Assembly: GCF_030362795.1 (NCBI RefSeq)
Contig: NZ_JAUCBM010000001.1
Location: 496,001-560,000, forward strand
DNA: 64,000 bases
Origin: Pseudochrobactrum kiredjianiae
GTDB taxonomy: Bacteria > Pseudomonadota > Alphaproteobacteria > Rhizobiales > Rhizobiaceae
Direction of reading: 5' to 3'
Under the pieces are notes generated by a model, which did not search any database, was not told the DNA's origin, and saw only the letters and a list, made by a program, of their open reading frames with translations. The position numbers and the translations under genes were made by a program. Below are positions 43,172 through 51,216 of this stretch, in pieces. The stretch's first letter is position 1. Every line of letters starts with the position of its first letter.

Positions 43172-44668
43172 TCACACGCCAATCGGCATCAGTGCCGGAT
43201 CACGCTCAACTTTGCGTGGCGCTACCACTTCTTTCCAGACTGACAAAGCCTGCTGTTGTGGTGCATTCGGCGCACGTTCCACGAATTTCCCGGCACCGGG
43301 TTCTGCCAGTACTTTGCCCTGTGCATAGGCGACGTGGCCGCCGCTTATGGTCATGCGGGGCAGGCCGGTGACTTTCATCCCCTCAAACACGCTGTAATCA
43401 ATGGCCGAATGTTGAGTTTTTGCAGAGATTGTCTTGGTTGCATTCGGATCCCAGATCACCAAATCAGCGTCAGATCCCTCCAGCACAGCACCTTTGCGCG
43501 GATAGATGTTGAGGATTTTCGCCGCATTGGTGGAGGTGACGGCTACAAATTCATTCTCGGTCAGACGACCGGTGCGCACGCCTGTTGTCCAAAGCACCGG
43601 TAAGCGTTCTTCCAGCCCTGCGGTGCCGTTCGGGATTTTGGTGAAATTGCCAACGCCGTGGCGTTTTTGTTCCGTGGTGAAAGCACAATGGTCGGTGGCT
43701 ACACATTGCAGACTACCGGCGCTTAACCCCGCCCAGAGACCATCCTGATTGACCTTGTCACGAAACGGCGGTGACATCACTCGTCGCGCTGCATAGTCCC
43801 AGTTTTTATTTTGATATTCGCTTTCATCCAGTGTCAGATGCTGGATCAGCGGTTCGCCGTAAACACGCATGCCTTTCTGGCGGGCACGGCGGATAGCCTC
43901 ATGCGCCTGTTCGCAGGAGACATGCACCACATAAAGCGGCACCCCTGCTTGATCGGCGATCATAATCGCGCGGTTGGTGGCTTCGCCTTCCACTTCCGGC
44001 GGTCGGGAATAGCTGTGCGCTTCAGGTCCTGTATTGCCTGCGGCCAGCAGGTTTTGCTGTAATTGGGCGACAATATCACCGTTTTCCGCATGTACGAGCG
44101 GCATGGCGCCGATTTCGGCACAACGGCGGAACGAGGCAAACATCTCGTCATCATTGACCATCAGAGCGCCTTTATAGGCCATGAAATGTTTGAATGTATT
44201 GACGCCGCGTGCCACCACCTCCGGCATTTCATTATAGCAGCGCTCGCTCCAGCCGGTGACAGCCATATGGAAGGAATAATCGGTACGTGCTTTTCCGGCT
44301 TTCTGAAACCATTCCTGCAGCGCTTCCAGCAGATTACCTTCCGGTGAGGGCAGCACAAAATCAACCACCATAGTGGTGCCGCCTGCCAGTGCCGCAGCAG
44401 TGCCGCTATCAAAATCGTCGGTGCTATGGGTGCCCATAAACGGCATTTCCAGATGGGTATGGGGATCAATGCCGCCAGGCATAATCAGGCAGCCATGCAC
44501 ATCAATTGTGGTATCGCCCTGTAAATCATGGCCGATCGCGGCGATTTTGCCGTCTGCGATCAGGATATCAGCATCGTAAGAGCGGTCTGCGGTAACGATT
44601 TTACCGCCTTTAATCAGTGTGGTTTTGTTATCTGTCTGTGACTTGGTAGGTGATCCGGTATGTGACAT
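43172..44668 (-). CDS. hydA: Dihydropyrimidinase (D-hydantoinase type)
   Basis: 498-residue cyclic amidohydrolase, the second enzyme of reductive pyrimidine degradation: opens dihydrouracil or dihydrothymine to N-carbamoyl-beta-amino acids. Binuclear metal ligands are visible in GGIDPHTHLEMPFMG, the carboxylated lysine region FKHFMAYKGAL, HAENGD, VVHVSCEQA and ATDHCAF. ATG 44668 follows AAGGGGAAACGAACA; the open frame runs 23 codons further upstream but without a site. It follows the amidohydrolase gene (94-base gap) in the same direction, consistent with one transcript. Confidence 0.93.
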   Translation of the reverse strand: MSHTGSPTKSQTDNKTTLIKGGKIVTADRSYDADILIADGKIAAIGHDLQGDTTIDVHGCLIMPGGIDPHTHLEMPFMGTHSTDDFDSGTAAALAGGTTMVVDFVLPSPEGNLLEALQEWFQKAGKARTDYSFHMAVTGWSERCYNEMPEVVARGVNTFKHFMAYKGALMVNDDEMFASFRRCAEIGAMPLVHAENGDIVAQLQQNLLAAGNTGPEAHSYSRPPEVEGEATNRAIMIADQAGVPLYVVHVSCEQAHEAIRRARQKGMRVYGEPLIQHLTLDESEYQNKNWDYAARRVMSPPFRDKVNQDGLWAGLSAGSLQCVATDHCAFTTEQKRHGVGNFTKIPNGTAGLEERLPVLWTTGVRTGRLTENEFVAVTSTNAAKILNIYPRKGAVLEGSDADLVIWDPNATKTISAKTQHSAIDYSVFEGMKVTGLPRMTISGGHVAYAQGKVLAEPGAGKFVERAPNAPQQQALSVWKEVVAPRKVERDPALMPIGV

Positions 44669-44762
44669 TGTTCGTTTCCCCTTATGGTTTTTTGCGAACA
44701 GATGCGGATTGATCGATAAGGTTAAGGGCTCCGGCACAAATGTCTCATGCCGGAGCAGGTAT

Positions 44763-46013
44763 TTATACGATTTCAGCGGTCTCTAATGCCGCATGCAACA
44801 ACACATCCGCGCCGTTGCCCGCCCATTCCTTGCTGATGTCTTCCGCTTCATTGTGGCTCAGGCCATCAACGCAAGGGCACATAATCATGGCTGATGGTGC
44901 GACCTGATTAATCCAGCAGGCATCATGACCGGCACCGGAAATAATATTGCGATGTGTCAACCCGAGACGCTCGGTTGCCTGACGAATGGTCGAGAGGCAG
45001 GTCTCGTCAAAAGAAATGGGATCAAAAGCTCCGACTTCTTCAATCTCATAGGTCAGTCCGATTTTCTCGCAGATTTCTGCAACGGATTTTTCCAGCTTCT
45101 GCACCATAATGGCGAGTTCTGCTTTGTCCGGATTGCGGAAATCCGCGACGAAGACAGCGGTACCCGGAATGATATTGCGGGAATTCGGGCTGATATGGGC
45201 ATAACCGACAGCACCCACGCCATTTGGCGCGTGTTCCCATGCGATTTCATCCACACGCTCAGTAATACGCGCCATGCCAAGCCCTGCATTCACACGTTTG
45301 CGCATTGGCGTTGAGCCGGTATGGGCTTCTTTGCCGGTCAGCGTAATCTGCAACCATTTCAGCCCCTGACCGTGGGTGACAATGCCGATATCCAGCCCTT
45401 CATCTTCAAGGATAGGGCCTTGTTCAATATGCAGCTCATAATAGGCTTTGATCGGGCGCTTGGCCGTTGGCACTGAACCTTCAAAGCCGATGCGCTTCAG
45501 TTCGTCACCAACGGTTTTACCTTCTGCATCAGTGCGGGATTTTGCCCATGTCTCATCAAAGAGGCCGGCGAAGACACCGGAGGCCAGCATCGCAGGGGCA
45601 AAGCGTGCGCCTTCTTCATTGGTCCAGTTGACCACTTCAATCGGATGACGGGTTTTAATGCCGAGATCATTGAGGGTGCGCACCACTTCCAGCCCGCCGA
45701 GGACACCAAGCACACCGTCGAATTTGCCGCCGGTCGGCTGAGTGTCGAGATGGCTGCCGAGCATCACCGGCGGCAGGGACGGATCGCTGCCCTCGCGGCG
45801 GGCAAACATATTGCCCATCGTGTCGATGCTCATGGTCATGCCGGCATCTTCACACCATTTCTGAAAAAGCAGCCTGCCTTCACGGTCTTCATCGGTCAGG
45901 GTCTGGCGATTATTACCGGTTGAGATTCCGGGGCCGATTTTGGCCATATCCATCAGGCTGTCCCAGAGGCGGTCAGCATTGGTTTTGAGATTGCTGTTCA
46001 GATGCGTGTTCAT
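44763..46013 (-). CDS. hydC: N-carbamoyl-beta-alanine amidohydrolase (M20 family)
   Basis: 416-residue zinc amidohydrolase of the AllC/HyuC/beta-ureidopropionase group, the third step of the pathway: N-carbamoyl-beta-alanine to beta-alanine, CO2 and ammonia. Metal ligands and motifs: LGSHLDTQPTGGKFDG, WTNEEGARFAPAM, ELHIEQGPILE, GKEAHTGSTPM dimerisation lid, GAGHDACW. Given the dihydropyrimidinase beside it and preTA nearby, beta-ureidopropionase is preferred to allantoate amidohydrolase. Its own start has only a weak GGAA; a 22-codon ORF with a strong site ends overlapping it. Confidence 0.9.
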   Translation of the reverse strand: MNTHLNSNLKTNADRLWDSLMDMAKIGPGISTGNNRQTLTDEDREGRLLFQKWCEDAGMTMSIDTMGNMFARREGSDPSLPPVMLGSHLDTQPTGGKFDGVLGVLGGLEVVRTLNDLGIKTRHPIEVVNWTNEEGARFAPAMLASGVFAGLFDETWAKSRTDAEGKTVGDELKRIGFEGSVPTAKRPIKAYYELHIEQGPILEDEGLDIGIVTHGQGLKWLQITLTGKEAHTGSTPMRKRVNAGLGMARITERVDEIAWEHAPNGVGAVGYAHISPNSRNIIPGTAVFVADFRNPDKAELAIMVQKLEKSVAEICEKIGLTYEIEEVGAFDPISFDETCLSTIRQATERLGLTHRNIISGAGHDACWINQVAPSAMIMCPCVDGLSHNEAEDISKEWAGNGADVLLHAALETAEIV

Positions 46014-46078
46014 GTCTGTTTCCGTATGCGGTCTGTATTAATCATAATCGTTTCATAAAAGGCGCGGGGAGACGGCAT
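46010..46078 (-). CDS. 22-codon upstream ORF coupled to hydC
   Basis: ATG at 46078 behind the near-perfect site GAGGAGG, reading MPSPRAFYETIMINTDRIRK plus two residues, with a TGA that overlaps the hydC ATG (ATGA). hydC itself lacks a good site, so reinitiation after this ORF may drive it. No known peptide; the ORF could be only a translational entry device. Confidence 0.45.
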   Translation of the reverse strand: MPSPRAFYETIMINTDRIRKQT

Positions 46079-46098
46079 GTGGATGTCCTCCTCAAGCA

Positions 46099-46136
46099 CT
46101 ATCCCGGAAACCTGACAGGTTTCCGTTGCCGGATAG
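46099..46136. promoter_or_regulatory. Long perfect dyad between hydC and the TetR gene
   Basis: CGGAAACCTG (46105-46114), A, CAGGTTTCCG (46116-46125): a 21-bp perfect palindrome, enclosed by CTATCC and GGATAG (46099-46104, 46131-46136). No T-run follows on either strand. It is placed for an operator acting on hydC or on the divergent TetR gene. Confidence 0.6.
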
Positions 46137-46201
46137 GCGGTGTTTCAAAGCTTTTGCATAAAAAGAGCCTTGATTGTTTCCCCAAAACACGTTGATTATT
46201 G

Positions 46202-46226
46202 CTCCGTTCTGTTGCGGAGTTTTTTT
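46202..46226 (+). terminator. Plus-strand terminator in the hydC-TetR gap
   Basis: CTCCG-N8-CGGAG followed by TTTTTTT. It faces the TetR gene 214 bases downstream, with no plus-strand gene before it, so it ends an unseen transcript or isolates the TetR promoter. Confidence 0.6.
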
Positions 46227-46240
46227 GAAACCAGCCAACT

Positions 46241-46336
46241 GCTTGCGTGTTAAACTAGTTAGTTGCTTGCGCGTAAAACTAGCCAGGCGCTTGTGCGTAA
46301 AACTAGCCAGGCGCTTGCGCGTAAAACTGATTGACG
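46241..46336 (+). repeat. 24-bp tandem repeat, four copies
   Basis: Units start at 46241, 46265, 46289 and 46313, all 24 bases apart, core GCTTGCGCGTAAAACTAG with small differences between copies. It lies 104 bases before the TetR regulator start, in its likely promoter region. No spacer-like variation, so not CRISPR. Confidence 0.95.
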
Positions 46337-46439
46337 TATCATTCACTAAAATCTGCTCAGGACAAGCGATTATACGTGAGACAGTATGCCTGCGGCGCGA
46401 TGCCATTGCAGGACGGGTGCAGAAGGGCGGGAGAACAGC

Positions 46440-47174
46440 ATGGTACGGAAACCGAAAGCGGTCAAAGAGACTTCCGCCATGCATCAGGACAAAGCCGATA
46501 GCCCTCTTAAATACCCGTTGAAACTTGCGAAAAAGTGGAAAACAAGTGCGGAACCCGCACCGGAAAACCTGTCGCGCATTCAGGAAATGAACCGCAAACT
46601 CATTCTGGATGCCGCACTGGATGTGTTTTCTACCTATGGTTTTCGCGGCTCTACCATCGATCAGATTGCGTTGAAATCGGGCATGTCCAAGCCTAATCTT
46701 CTGTATTATTTCCGCCGCAAGGAAGATATTTATTCCACTGTTTTGCAGCAGACGATGGAAGAATGGCTGGCTTCGATGCAGGCGATTGACCCGCAGGGTG
46801 AGCCGCTGGAAGAACTTGGTGCGTATATCCGTAACAAGATTGAAATGGCGTTCCGCAATCCCGCTGCATCGCGCCTGTTTGCCAATGAAATTATGCATGG
46901 CGCACCGGCGATCGGTACTTTTCTGCAAGAGGATATGCGCAGGTTGGTGGATGAGAAAGCTACGGTGATCGGGCAATGGATGGATGAGGGCAGACTGGCT
47001 AAAACCGATCCGCATCATCTGATTTTTACGATCTGGGCTACGACCCAGCATTACTCCGATTTTGAAACACAATTGCGCGCCGTGCTTGGTGAGAAATTTG
47101 ATGCGCCGGATTGCTGTGAGAACACGGTACAGGCTGTAAGTGCCATTCTGCTCAATGGTATCCGTCCACGTTAA
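46440..47174 (+). CDS. rutR: TetR-family regulator, RutR-like
   Basis: 244 residues. A basic, disordered 55-residue N-terminus precedes the TetR helix-turn-helix (ILDAALDVFSTYGFRGSTIDQIALKSGMSKPNLLYYFRRKEDIY) and a ligand domain strikingly similar to RutR (ASRLFANEIMHGAPAIG, LIFTIWATTQHYSDF, ending LLNGIRPR). RutR senses uracil/thymine, which fits the surrounding pyrimidine degradation genes. ATG 46440 follows GGGAG; the frame is open 18 codons further upstream. It is divergent from hydC-hydA and convergent with preTA. Confidence 0.85.
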   Translation: MVRKPKAVKETSAMHQDKADSPLKYPLKLAKKWKTSAEPAPENLSRIQEMNRKLILDAALDVFSTYGFRGSTIDQIALKSGMSKPNLLYYFRRKEDIYSTVLQQTMEEWLASMQAIDPQGEPLEELGAYIRNKIEMAFRNPAASRLFANEIMHGAPAIGTFLQEDMRRLVDEKATVIGQWMDEGRLAKTDPHHLIFTIWATTQHYSDFETQLRAVLGEKFDAPDCCENTVQAVSAILLNGIRPR

Positions 47175-47199
47175 GCAGGCAGGAGCTGAGCGGTGGCGA

Positions 47200-47227
47200 A
47201 TAGCGGCAGAAAGATTGCTGCCGCTAT
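47200..47227. terminator. Hairpin between TetR gene and preA
   Basis: ATAGCGGCAG-N8-CTGCCGCTAT, ten-base perfect stem 25 bases after the TetR stop and 33 bases beyond the preA stop; no T-run on either side. Confidence 0.5.
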
Positions 47228-47260
47228 CCGTATTATGCGCTGAGATGACTGCCTGTCTTG

Positions 47261-48589
47261 TCACCTTATCCGCTCCGATTCCGCAGCTTGTTTGTGTCTT
47301 GCCATCGGATTGTTCGGATGGGTCGTCCAATTGGCATAATCAGGGCTGATCGGCTCTTTGATGCGCGGATCAATGCCGGAAACCTGCTCCATGGTAATAC
47401 AATCCTGTACAGGGCAGACGCTCACACAGAGATTGCAGCCGACGCATTCCTCATCAATCACCTCAAAATGGCGCGCGCCGTCCACCATGGATGTGATCGC
47501 CTGATGGGATGTATCCTCGCAGACAATGTGGCAACGGCCGCACTTGATGCAGGCATCCTGATCGATCCGCGCTTTGGTGGTGTAATTGAGGTTGAGATAT
47601 TGCCAGTCGGTGACCTGCGGGGCAGCCAGACCACGGAAATCATCCAGTGAATGATAGCCTTTGCTGTCCATCCAGTCGGACAGACCGTCGATCATCTCCT
47701 GCACAACCTTGAAGCCATAGGTCATGGCCGCTGTGCAGACCTGCACTGTGCCGCAGCCGAGCGAAATATATTCCGCTGCATCGCGCCAAGTGGTGATGCC
47801 GCCGATACCGGACATTGGCAGACCACGCGTTTCCGGATCGCGGGCAATTTCTGCCACCATATTGAGCGCAATCGGTTTGACCGCAGGGCCGCAATAGCCG
47901 CCGTGGGAACCGCGTCCGTCAATACTTGGTTGCGGGGCAAAATCATCGAGATCAATGGAGACGATGGAGTTGATGGTATTGATCAGCGACACGGCATCGG
48001 TACCGGCATGTTTGGCAGCCCGTGCAGGCATACGGATATCGCTGATATTCGGGGTGAGCTTGGTGATCACTGGCATGCGGCTATATTGTTTGCACCATTT
48101 CACCACCATGGCCACATATTCCGGCACCTGACCGACGGCGGCACCCATGCCGCGCTCGCTCATACCGTGCGGACAACCGAAATTCAGTTCAATTCCATCG
48201 GCGCCGGTTTCCTCAACCCGTGGCAGAATGGCTTTCCATGCCTCTTCCTCGCAAGGCACCATGATGGAGGCAATCAGTGCACGGTCAGGCCAGCGGCTTT
48301 TGACCTCTTTCATTTCACGCAGGTTAATTTCCAGCGAGCGGTCGGTAATCAGCTCAATATTGTTGAAGCCGAGCAGTCTACGGTCTGCGCCCCAGATGGC
48401 ACCATAGCGCGGGCCGTTGACATTAACGACTGGCGGGCCTTCAGCCCCTAGTGTTTTCCAGACAACGCCACCCCAGCCCGCTTTAAAAGCGCGCTCGACA
48501 TTATAGGCTTTGTCGGTTGGCGGCGCAGAGGCCAGCCAGAATGGATTAGGGGAACGGATACCGAGAAAGTTTGTGGTCAGATCAGCCAT
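47261..48589 (-). CDS. preA: Dihydropyrimidine dehydrogenase, catalytic subunit PreA
   Basis: 442 residues. An FMN barrel of the dihydroorotate dehydrogenase fold (NFLGIRSPNPFWLASAPPTD, ELNFGCPHGMSERGMGAAVGQ, GYCGPAVKPIALNMV, GIGGITTWRDAAEYI) binds and reduces uracil or thymine; a C-terminal ferredoxin domain has two 4Fe-4S motifs, CIKCGRCHIVC and CVGCNLCVSVCP. Start ATG 48589 follows AAAGGATCACTGAC and lies one base after the preT stop. PreT supplies electrons from NAD(P)H, giving the first step of reductive pyrimidine breakdown. Confidence 0.95.
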   Translation of the reverse strand: MADLTTNFLGIRSPNPFWLASAPPTDKAYNVERAFKAGWGGVVWKTLGAEGPPVVNVNGPRYGAIWGADRRLLGFNNIELITDRSLEINLREMKEVKSRWPDRALIASIMVPCEEEAWKAILPRVEETGADGIELNFGCPHGMSERGMGAAVGQVPEYVAMVVKWCKQYSRMPVITKLTPNISDIRMPARAAKHAGTDAVSLINTINSIVSIDLDDFAPQPSIDGRGSHGGYCGPAVKPIALNMVAEIARDPETRGLPMSGIGGITTWRDAAEYISLGCGTVQVCTAAMTYGFKVVQEMIDGLSDWMDSKGYHSLDDFRGLAAPQVTDWQYLNLNYTTKARIDQDACIKCGRCHIVCEDTSHQAITSMVDGARHFEVIDEECVGCNLCVSVCPVQDCITMEQVSGIDPRIKEPISPDYANWTTHPNNPMARHKQAAESERIR

Positions 48590-48590
48590 G

Positions 48591-50090
48591 TCAGTGATCC
48601 TTTGCCGGAGAGGTCGCGTGGGTGTGGATGGGCTGAGTTTGCGGCCAGAGACTTGGCAAATCCTTGCGATTGGCTGCCAGAACAGCCTCAGCAAAACCGC
48701 TGACGGCTTCCGGCAACTGCATCAGATGCTGATGGATGGATTGTGCTGCGATTTTGCCGTCCTGCACGGAGGAAACAGTCAAATCCTGACCACCCGCCAC
48801 ACAGTCGCCGCCAGCCCAGATGCCCTGCACACTGGTGCGGTTTTCAGCGTCGGTTTTAATCCTTCCGCCGCTCATTTCTATGCCACTGGCACCAAGGCCT
48901 TGACCGTCAAGCTTTTGTCCGATGGCCTTGTAAATCTGATCGGCTGGCACTGTGAGTGTGACACCGGTTGCAACCAGTTTGCCGTCACGTTGCTCGGTCT
49001 GGGCGAGGCGGATGGCTATGGCTTGTCCCTGATCGTTGAGCAGGATTTCTTCCGGTTGCAGATTGTCGCGGATTACCACACCTTCAATCTGTGCCAGTTG
49101 CTGTTCATAGAGGCTGGCATTCATATGTTCACGGCCACGACGATAGGCCAGCGTTACATTCTCCGCACCTAGCCGTTTGATCTGCACAGCAATATCAATA
49201 GCAGTCATACCACCGCCAATGACGACAATGTCATTGCCGATATTCATGCGGGAGAGGTCGGAGCTTTGACGTAATTCGGCAATGGTGCGCACGGCATCCA
49301 GCACGTTGTCTGCATCTTCACCGGCAATATGCAGACGGTTTGTGCCGCCAAGGCCAAGCCCCAGAAACACGGCATCATAACCGGAACGTAATGCATCCAG
49401 CTGGATGTCTTTGCCCAGCGCTTTGCCGGTCTCAATGGTGATGCCACCAATTTTCAGGATGAATTCCAGTTCACGGGCGGCGAAATTATCGACACTTTTA
49501 TAGGAAGCGATGCCATATTCATTGAGGCCGCCGCCTTTCGGGCGGGCTTCAAAAATTGTGACCGTATGGCCGTCGCGTGCCAGTGCATGGGCACAGGCAA
49601 GACCGGCAGGTCCCGCACCGACAACAGCCACGCTTTTACCGGTAACCGGCGCACGGGTGAAAGGATGAACACCGCTGTCCATCAGATGATCGGTGGCATG
49701 GCGTTGCAAGAGCCCGATACGTACCGGCTTGCCTTCAGCAGCCTCACGCACACAGGCTTCTTCGCACAGGGTTTCCGTCGGGCAGACGCGGGCGCACATG
49801 CCGCCGAGAATATTCTCGCTCAGAATAGTGCGGGCAGCGCCTTGCGGGTTGCCGCCGGCGATCTGGCGGATAAATTGCGGAATATCAATATGCGTCGGAC
49901 AGGCTGTCATGCATGGCGCATCATAACAGAAATAGCAGCGGTCAGCCTCGACCAATGCCTCATGCTTGTCGAGCGGCGGATGCAGATCTGCAAATATATC
50001 CTGATAGTCATTCAGACGATTGGGTCTGATATCCGGTGCGGTTGTATCCGCACTGCGGGTCATAGCCGGTTTCCCGTTATGGTCACTCAT
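48591..50090 (-). CDS. preT: Dihydropyrimidine dehydrogenase, NAD(P)H subunit PreT
   Basis: 499 residues, glutamate-synthase-small-subunit fold. N-terminal iron-sulfur region CYFCYDAPCMTACPTHIDIP and CARVCPTETLCEEAC, an FAD loop VAVVGAGPAGLACAHALA near residue 155, and an NAD(P) loop IVVIGGGMTAIDIAVQ near 285, finishing with GIWAGGDCVAGGQDLTVSSVQDGK. It passes electrons to PreA. Start ATG 50090 follows GGAGGAGTGAAAGGGC. It is the first gene of the preT-preA unit; TGGTCAA-like half-sites lie upstream at 50378-50404. Confidence 0.95.
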   Translation of the reverse strand: MSDHNGKPAMTRSADTTAPDIRPNRLNDYQDIFADLHPPLDKHEALVEADRCYFCYDAPCMTACPTHIDIPQFIRQIAGGNPQGAARTILSENILGGMCARVCPTETLCEEACVREAAEGKPVRIGLLQRHATDHLMDSGVHPFTRAPVTGKSVAVVGAGPAGLACAHALARDGHTVTIFEARPKGGGLNEYGIASYKSVDNFAARELEFILKIGGITIETGKALGKDIQLDALRSGYDAVFLGLGLGGTNRLHIAGEDADNVLDAVRTIAELRQSSDLSRMNIGNDIVVIGGGMTAIDIAVQIKRLGAENVTLAYRRGREHMNASLYEQQLAQIEGVVIRDNLQPEEILLNDQGQAIAIRLAQTEQRDGKLVATGVTLTVPADQIYKAIGQKLDGQGLGASGIEMSGGRIKTDAENRTSVQGIWAGGDCVAGGQDLTVSSVQDGKIAAQSIHQHLMQLPEAVSGFAEAVLAANRKDLPSLWPQTQPIHTHATSPAKDH

Positions 50091-50377
50091 GCCCTTTCAC
50101 TCCTCCCGGGCATTTCGCAAATTGTGTTCGCGAGAATGCACTAAAAACATGATGTCAGAGTCGCCGGATGTTCTACGAATATGTGCAGACAAATCCGGTT
50201 ATGCAAAGCTGTCTCAGAACGCATGTGATATGCGCTCCGCATGATTCATTGCTGCATGGTGGGGAAGCGGCGTGGTTCCCTTATTAAACGCCGGTTCCGC
50301 AATCTGTCAGAGCAAAGCATTTTTTGTACGCATGCTTTTTTGCTGCTGTGACTTCAGCATGACAGATTTTTACGGAA
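50091..50377. other. Intergenic stretch upstream of preT, no gene seen
   Basis: Contains a few short dyads (GGGAAGCGGCG...CGCCGGTTCC) but no open frame with a start signal. It should hold the preTA promoter. Confidence 0.4.
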
Positions 50378-50404
50378 GGTCAAATTTTTTATCAGATGGT
50401 CAAA
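50378..50404. promoter_or_regulatory. Paired GGTCAAA sites near preT
   Basis: GGTCAAA at 50378-50384 and again at 50398-50404 (as TGGTCAAA), 20 bases apart, two helical turns. The half-site TGGTCAA is that of the E. coli RutR operator (TTGACCA-TGGTCAA), although here the halves are direct, not inverted. Confidence 0.35.
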
Positions 50405-50419
50405 ATATGACAATAATAC

Positions 50420-50890
50420 TCATAAAATAGAGTTATCCTGCCGGACTGTTTTTGCTGCTTCTTCTCCGATACTGGCGAAAAAGCGGTCAGCGATTTTGCG
50501 CGCTGCATTGCCAAGCAATTTGGTGCCGAGCTGGGCAATCTTGCCGCCTGCATCACCGTTAATAGTGTAGCGCAGGAGCGTAACATCAGGGCTTTCTTCG
50601 ATCAGTTCCACATCGGCGCTGCCCGTGGCAAATCCGGCAATAGAGCCCTGACCTTCACCGCTGATGGTGTAGGAAAACGGTGGGTTAAGATTGGAGAGGA
50701 TCAGCAAGCCGTGAAAACGAATTTTGATAATGCCGAGATTAACCCGTATTGCCGCCTGAATATCGGTATCGGAGAGGCGTTCCAGTGTCTCGCAGCCCGG
50801 AATACAGGGCTTGAGCATGTCCACATCATTCATGGCATTCCATACGGCTTGTCTGGGCGCATTGATGCGTTCTTCACCGGTCAGATCCAT
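50420..50890 (-). CDS. CoxG-like SRPBCC-domain protein
   Basis: 156 residues, the carbon monoxide dehydrogenase subunit G family (START/SRPBCC fold): MDLTGEERINAPRQAVWNAM, LKPCIPGCETLERL, GEGQGSIAGFATGSADVEL, GGKIAQLGTKLLGNAARKIADRFF. CoxG helps membrane recruitment of CO dehydrogenase in carboxydotrophs, and relatives act with other molybdenum hydroxylases. No hydroxylase gene is in the window, though an XdhC-like gene begins at its right edge. It lacks the C-terminal membrane anchor seen in longer CoxG proteins. Role unknown. Confidence 0.85.
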   Translation of the reverse strand: MDLTGEERINAPRQAVWNAMNDVDMLKPCIPGCETLERLSDTDIQAAIRVNLGIIKIRFHGLLILSNLNPPFSYTISGEGQGSIAGFATGSADVELIEESPDVTLLRYTINGDAGGKIAQLGTKLLGNAARKIADRFFASIGEEAAKTVRQDNSIL

Positions 50891-51098
50891 ATTTATCCTT
50901 TAAATTTTCCCTCTTGCCGAGGGGGCTTGCAGTACAGGCAGAATTAAGTGCAGACTGCATTCCTGATCATGATATCGGTTTTAATCACAAGAAAACAACG
51001 ACTGAATTTTGTTTTTATTTATCATGCCCTTAAAACACTTCAATCGGTTCATAATTATAGTGTTATAGGTTGTGACTTGAGAAGCGGTTATTCCTCAT

Positions 51099-51203
51099 TA
51101 GAGCGCCGTGTGCCATGCTTGGCACACAAAGGTCGCTCTAACAGTTTAAAATCAGAGCATAATTTCACCTTAAACTGATCCAAGTTTATGGAATTATGCT
51201 CTA
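51099..51203. repeat. Mosaic palindromic repeat, copy 4
   Basis: 105 bp: TAGAGCGCCGTGTGCCA ... TGGCACACAAAGGTCGCTCTA and CAGAGCATAATT ... GGAATTATGCTCTA. It ends four bases before the GGAGAG ribosome binding site of pgi, so the second hairpin will be in the pgi 5' untranslated region. Confidence 0.85.
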
Positions 51204-51216
51204 GGGAGAGATTAGC

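Noticed and set aside
37401-46336. The 27-bp and 24-bp repeat arrays as CRISPR
   Set aside because: Units are contiguous with no unique spacers, and there are no cas genes.
46174-46521. 115-codon frame with repeated VKLARRL units
   Set aside because: It is a translation of the 24-bp DNA repeat; no start signal, and the frame runs out of phase into the TetR gene.
47651-48451. 266-codon plus-strand frame opposite preA
   Set aside because: Antisense shadow; preA is intact with all cofactor motifs.
50420-50890. Carbon monoxide dehydrogenase operon
   Set aside because: Only the CoxG-like gene is present; no large, medium or small hydroxylase subunits occur in the window.
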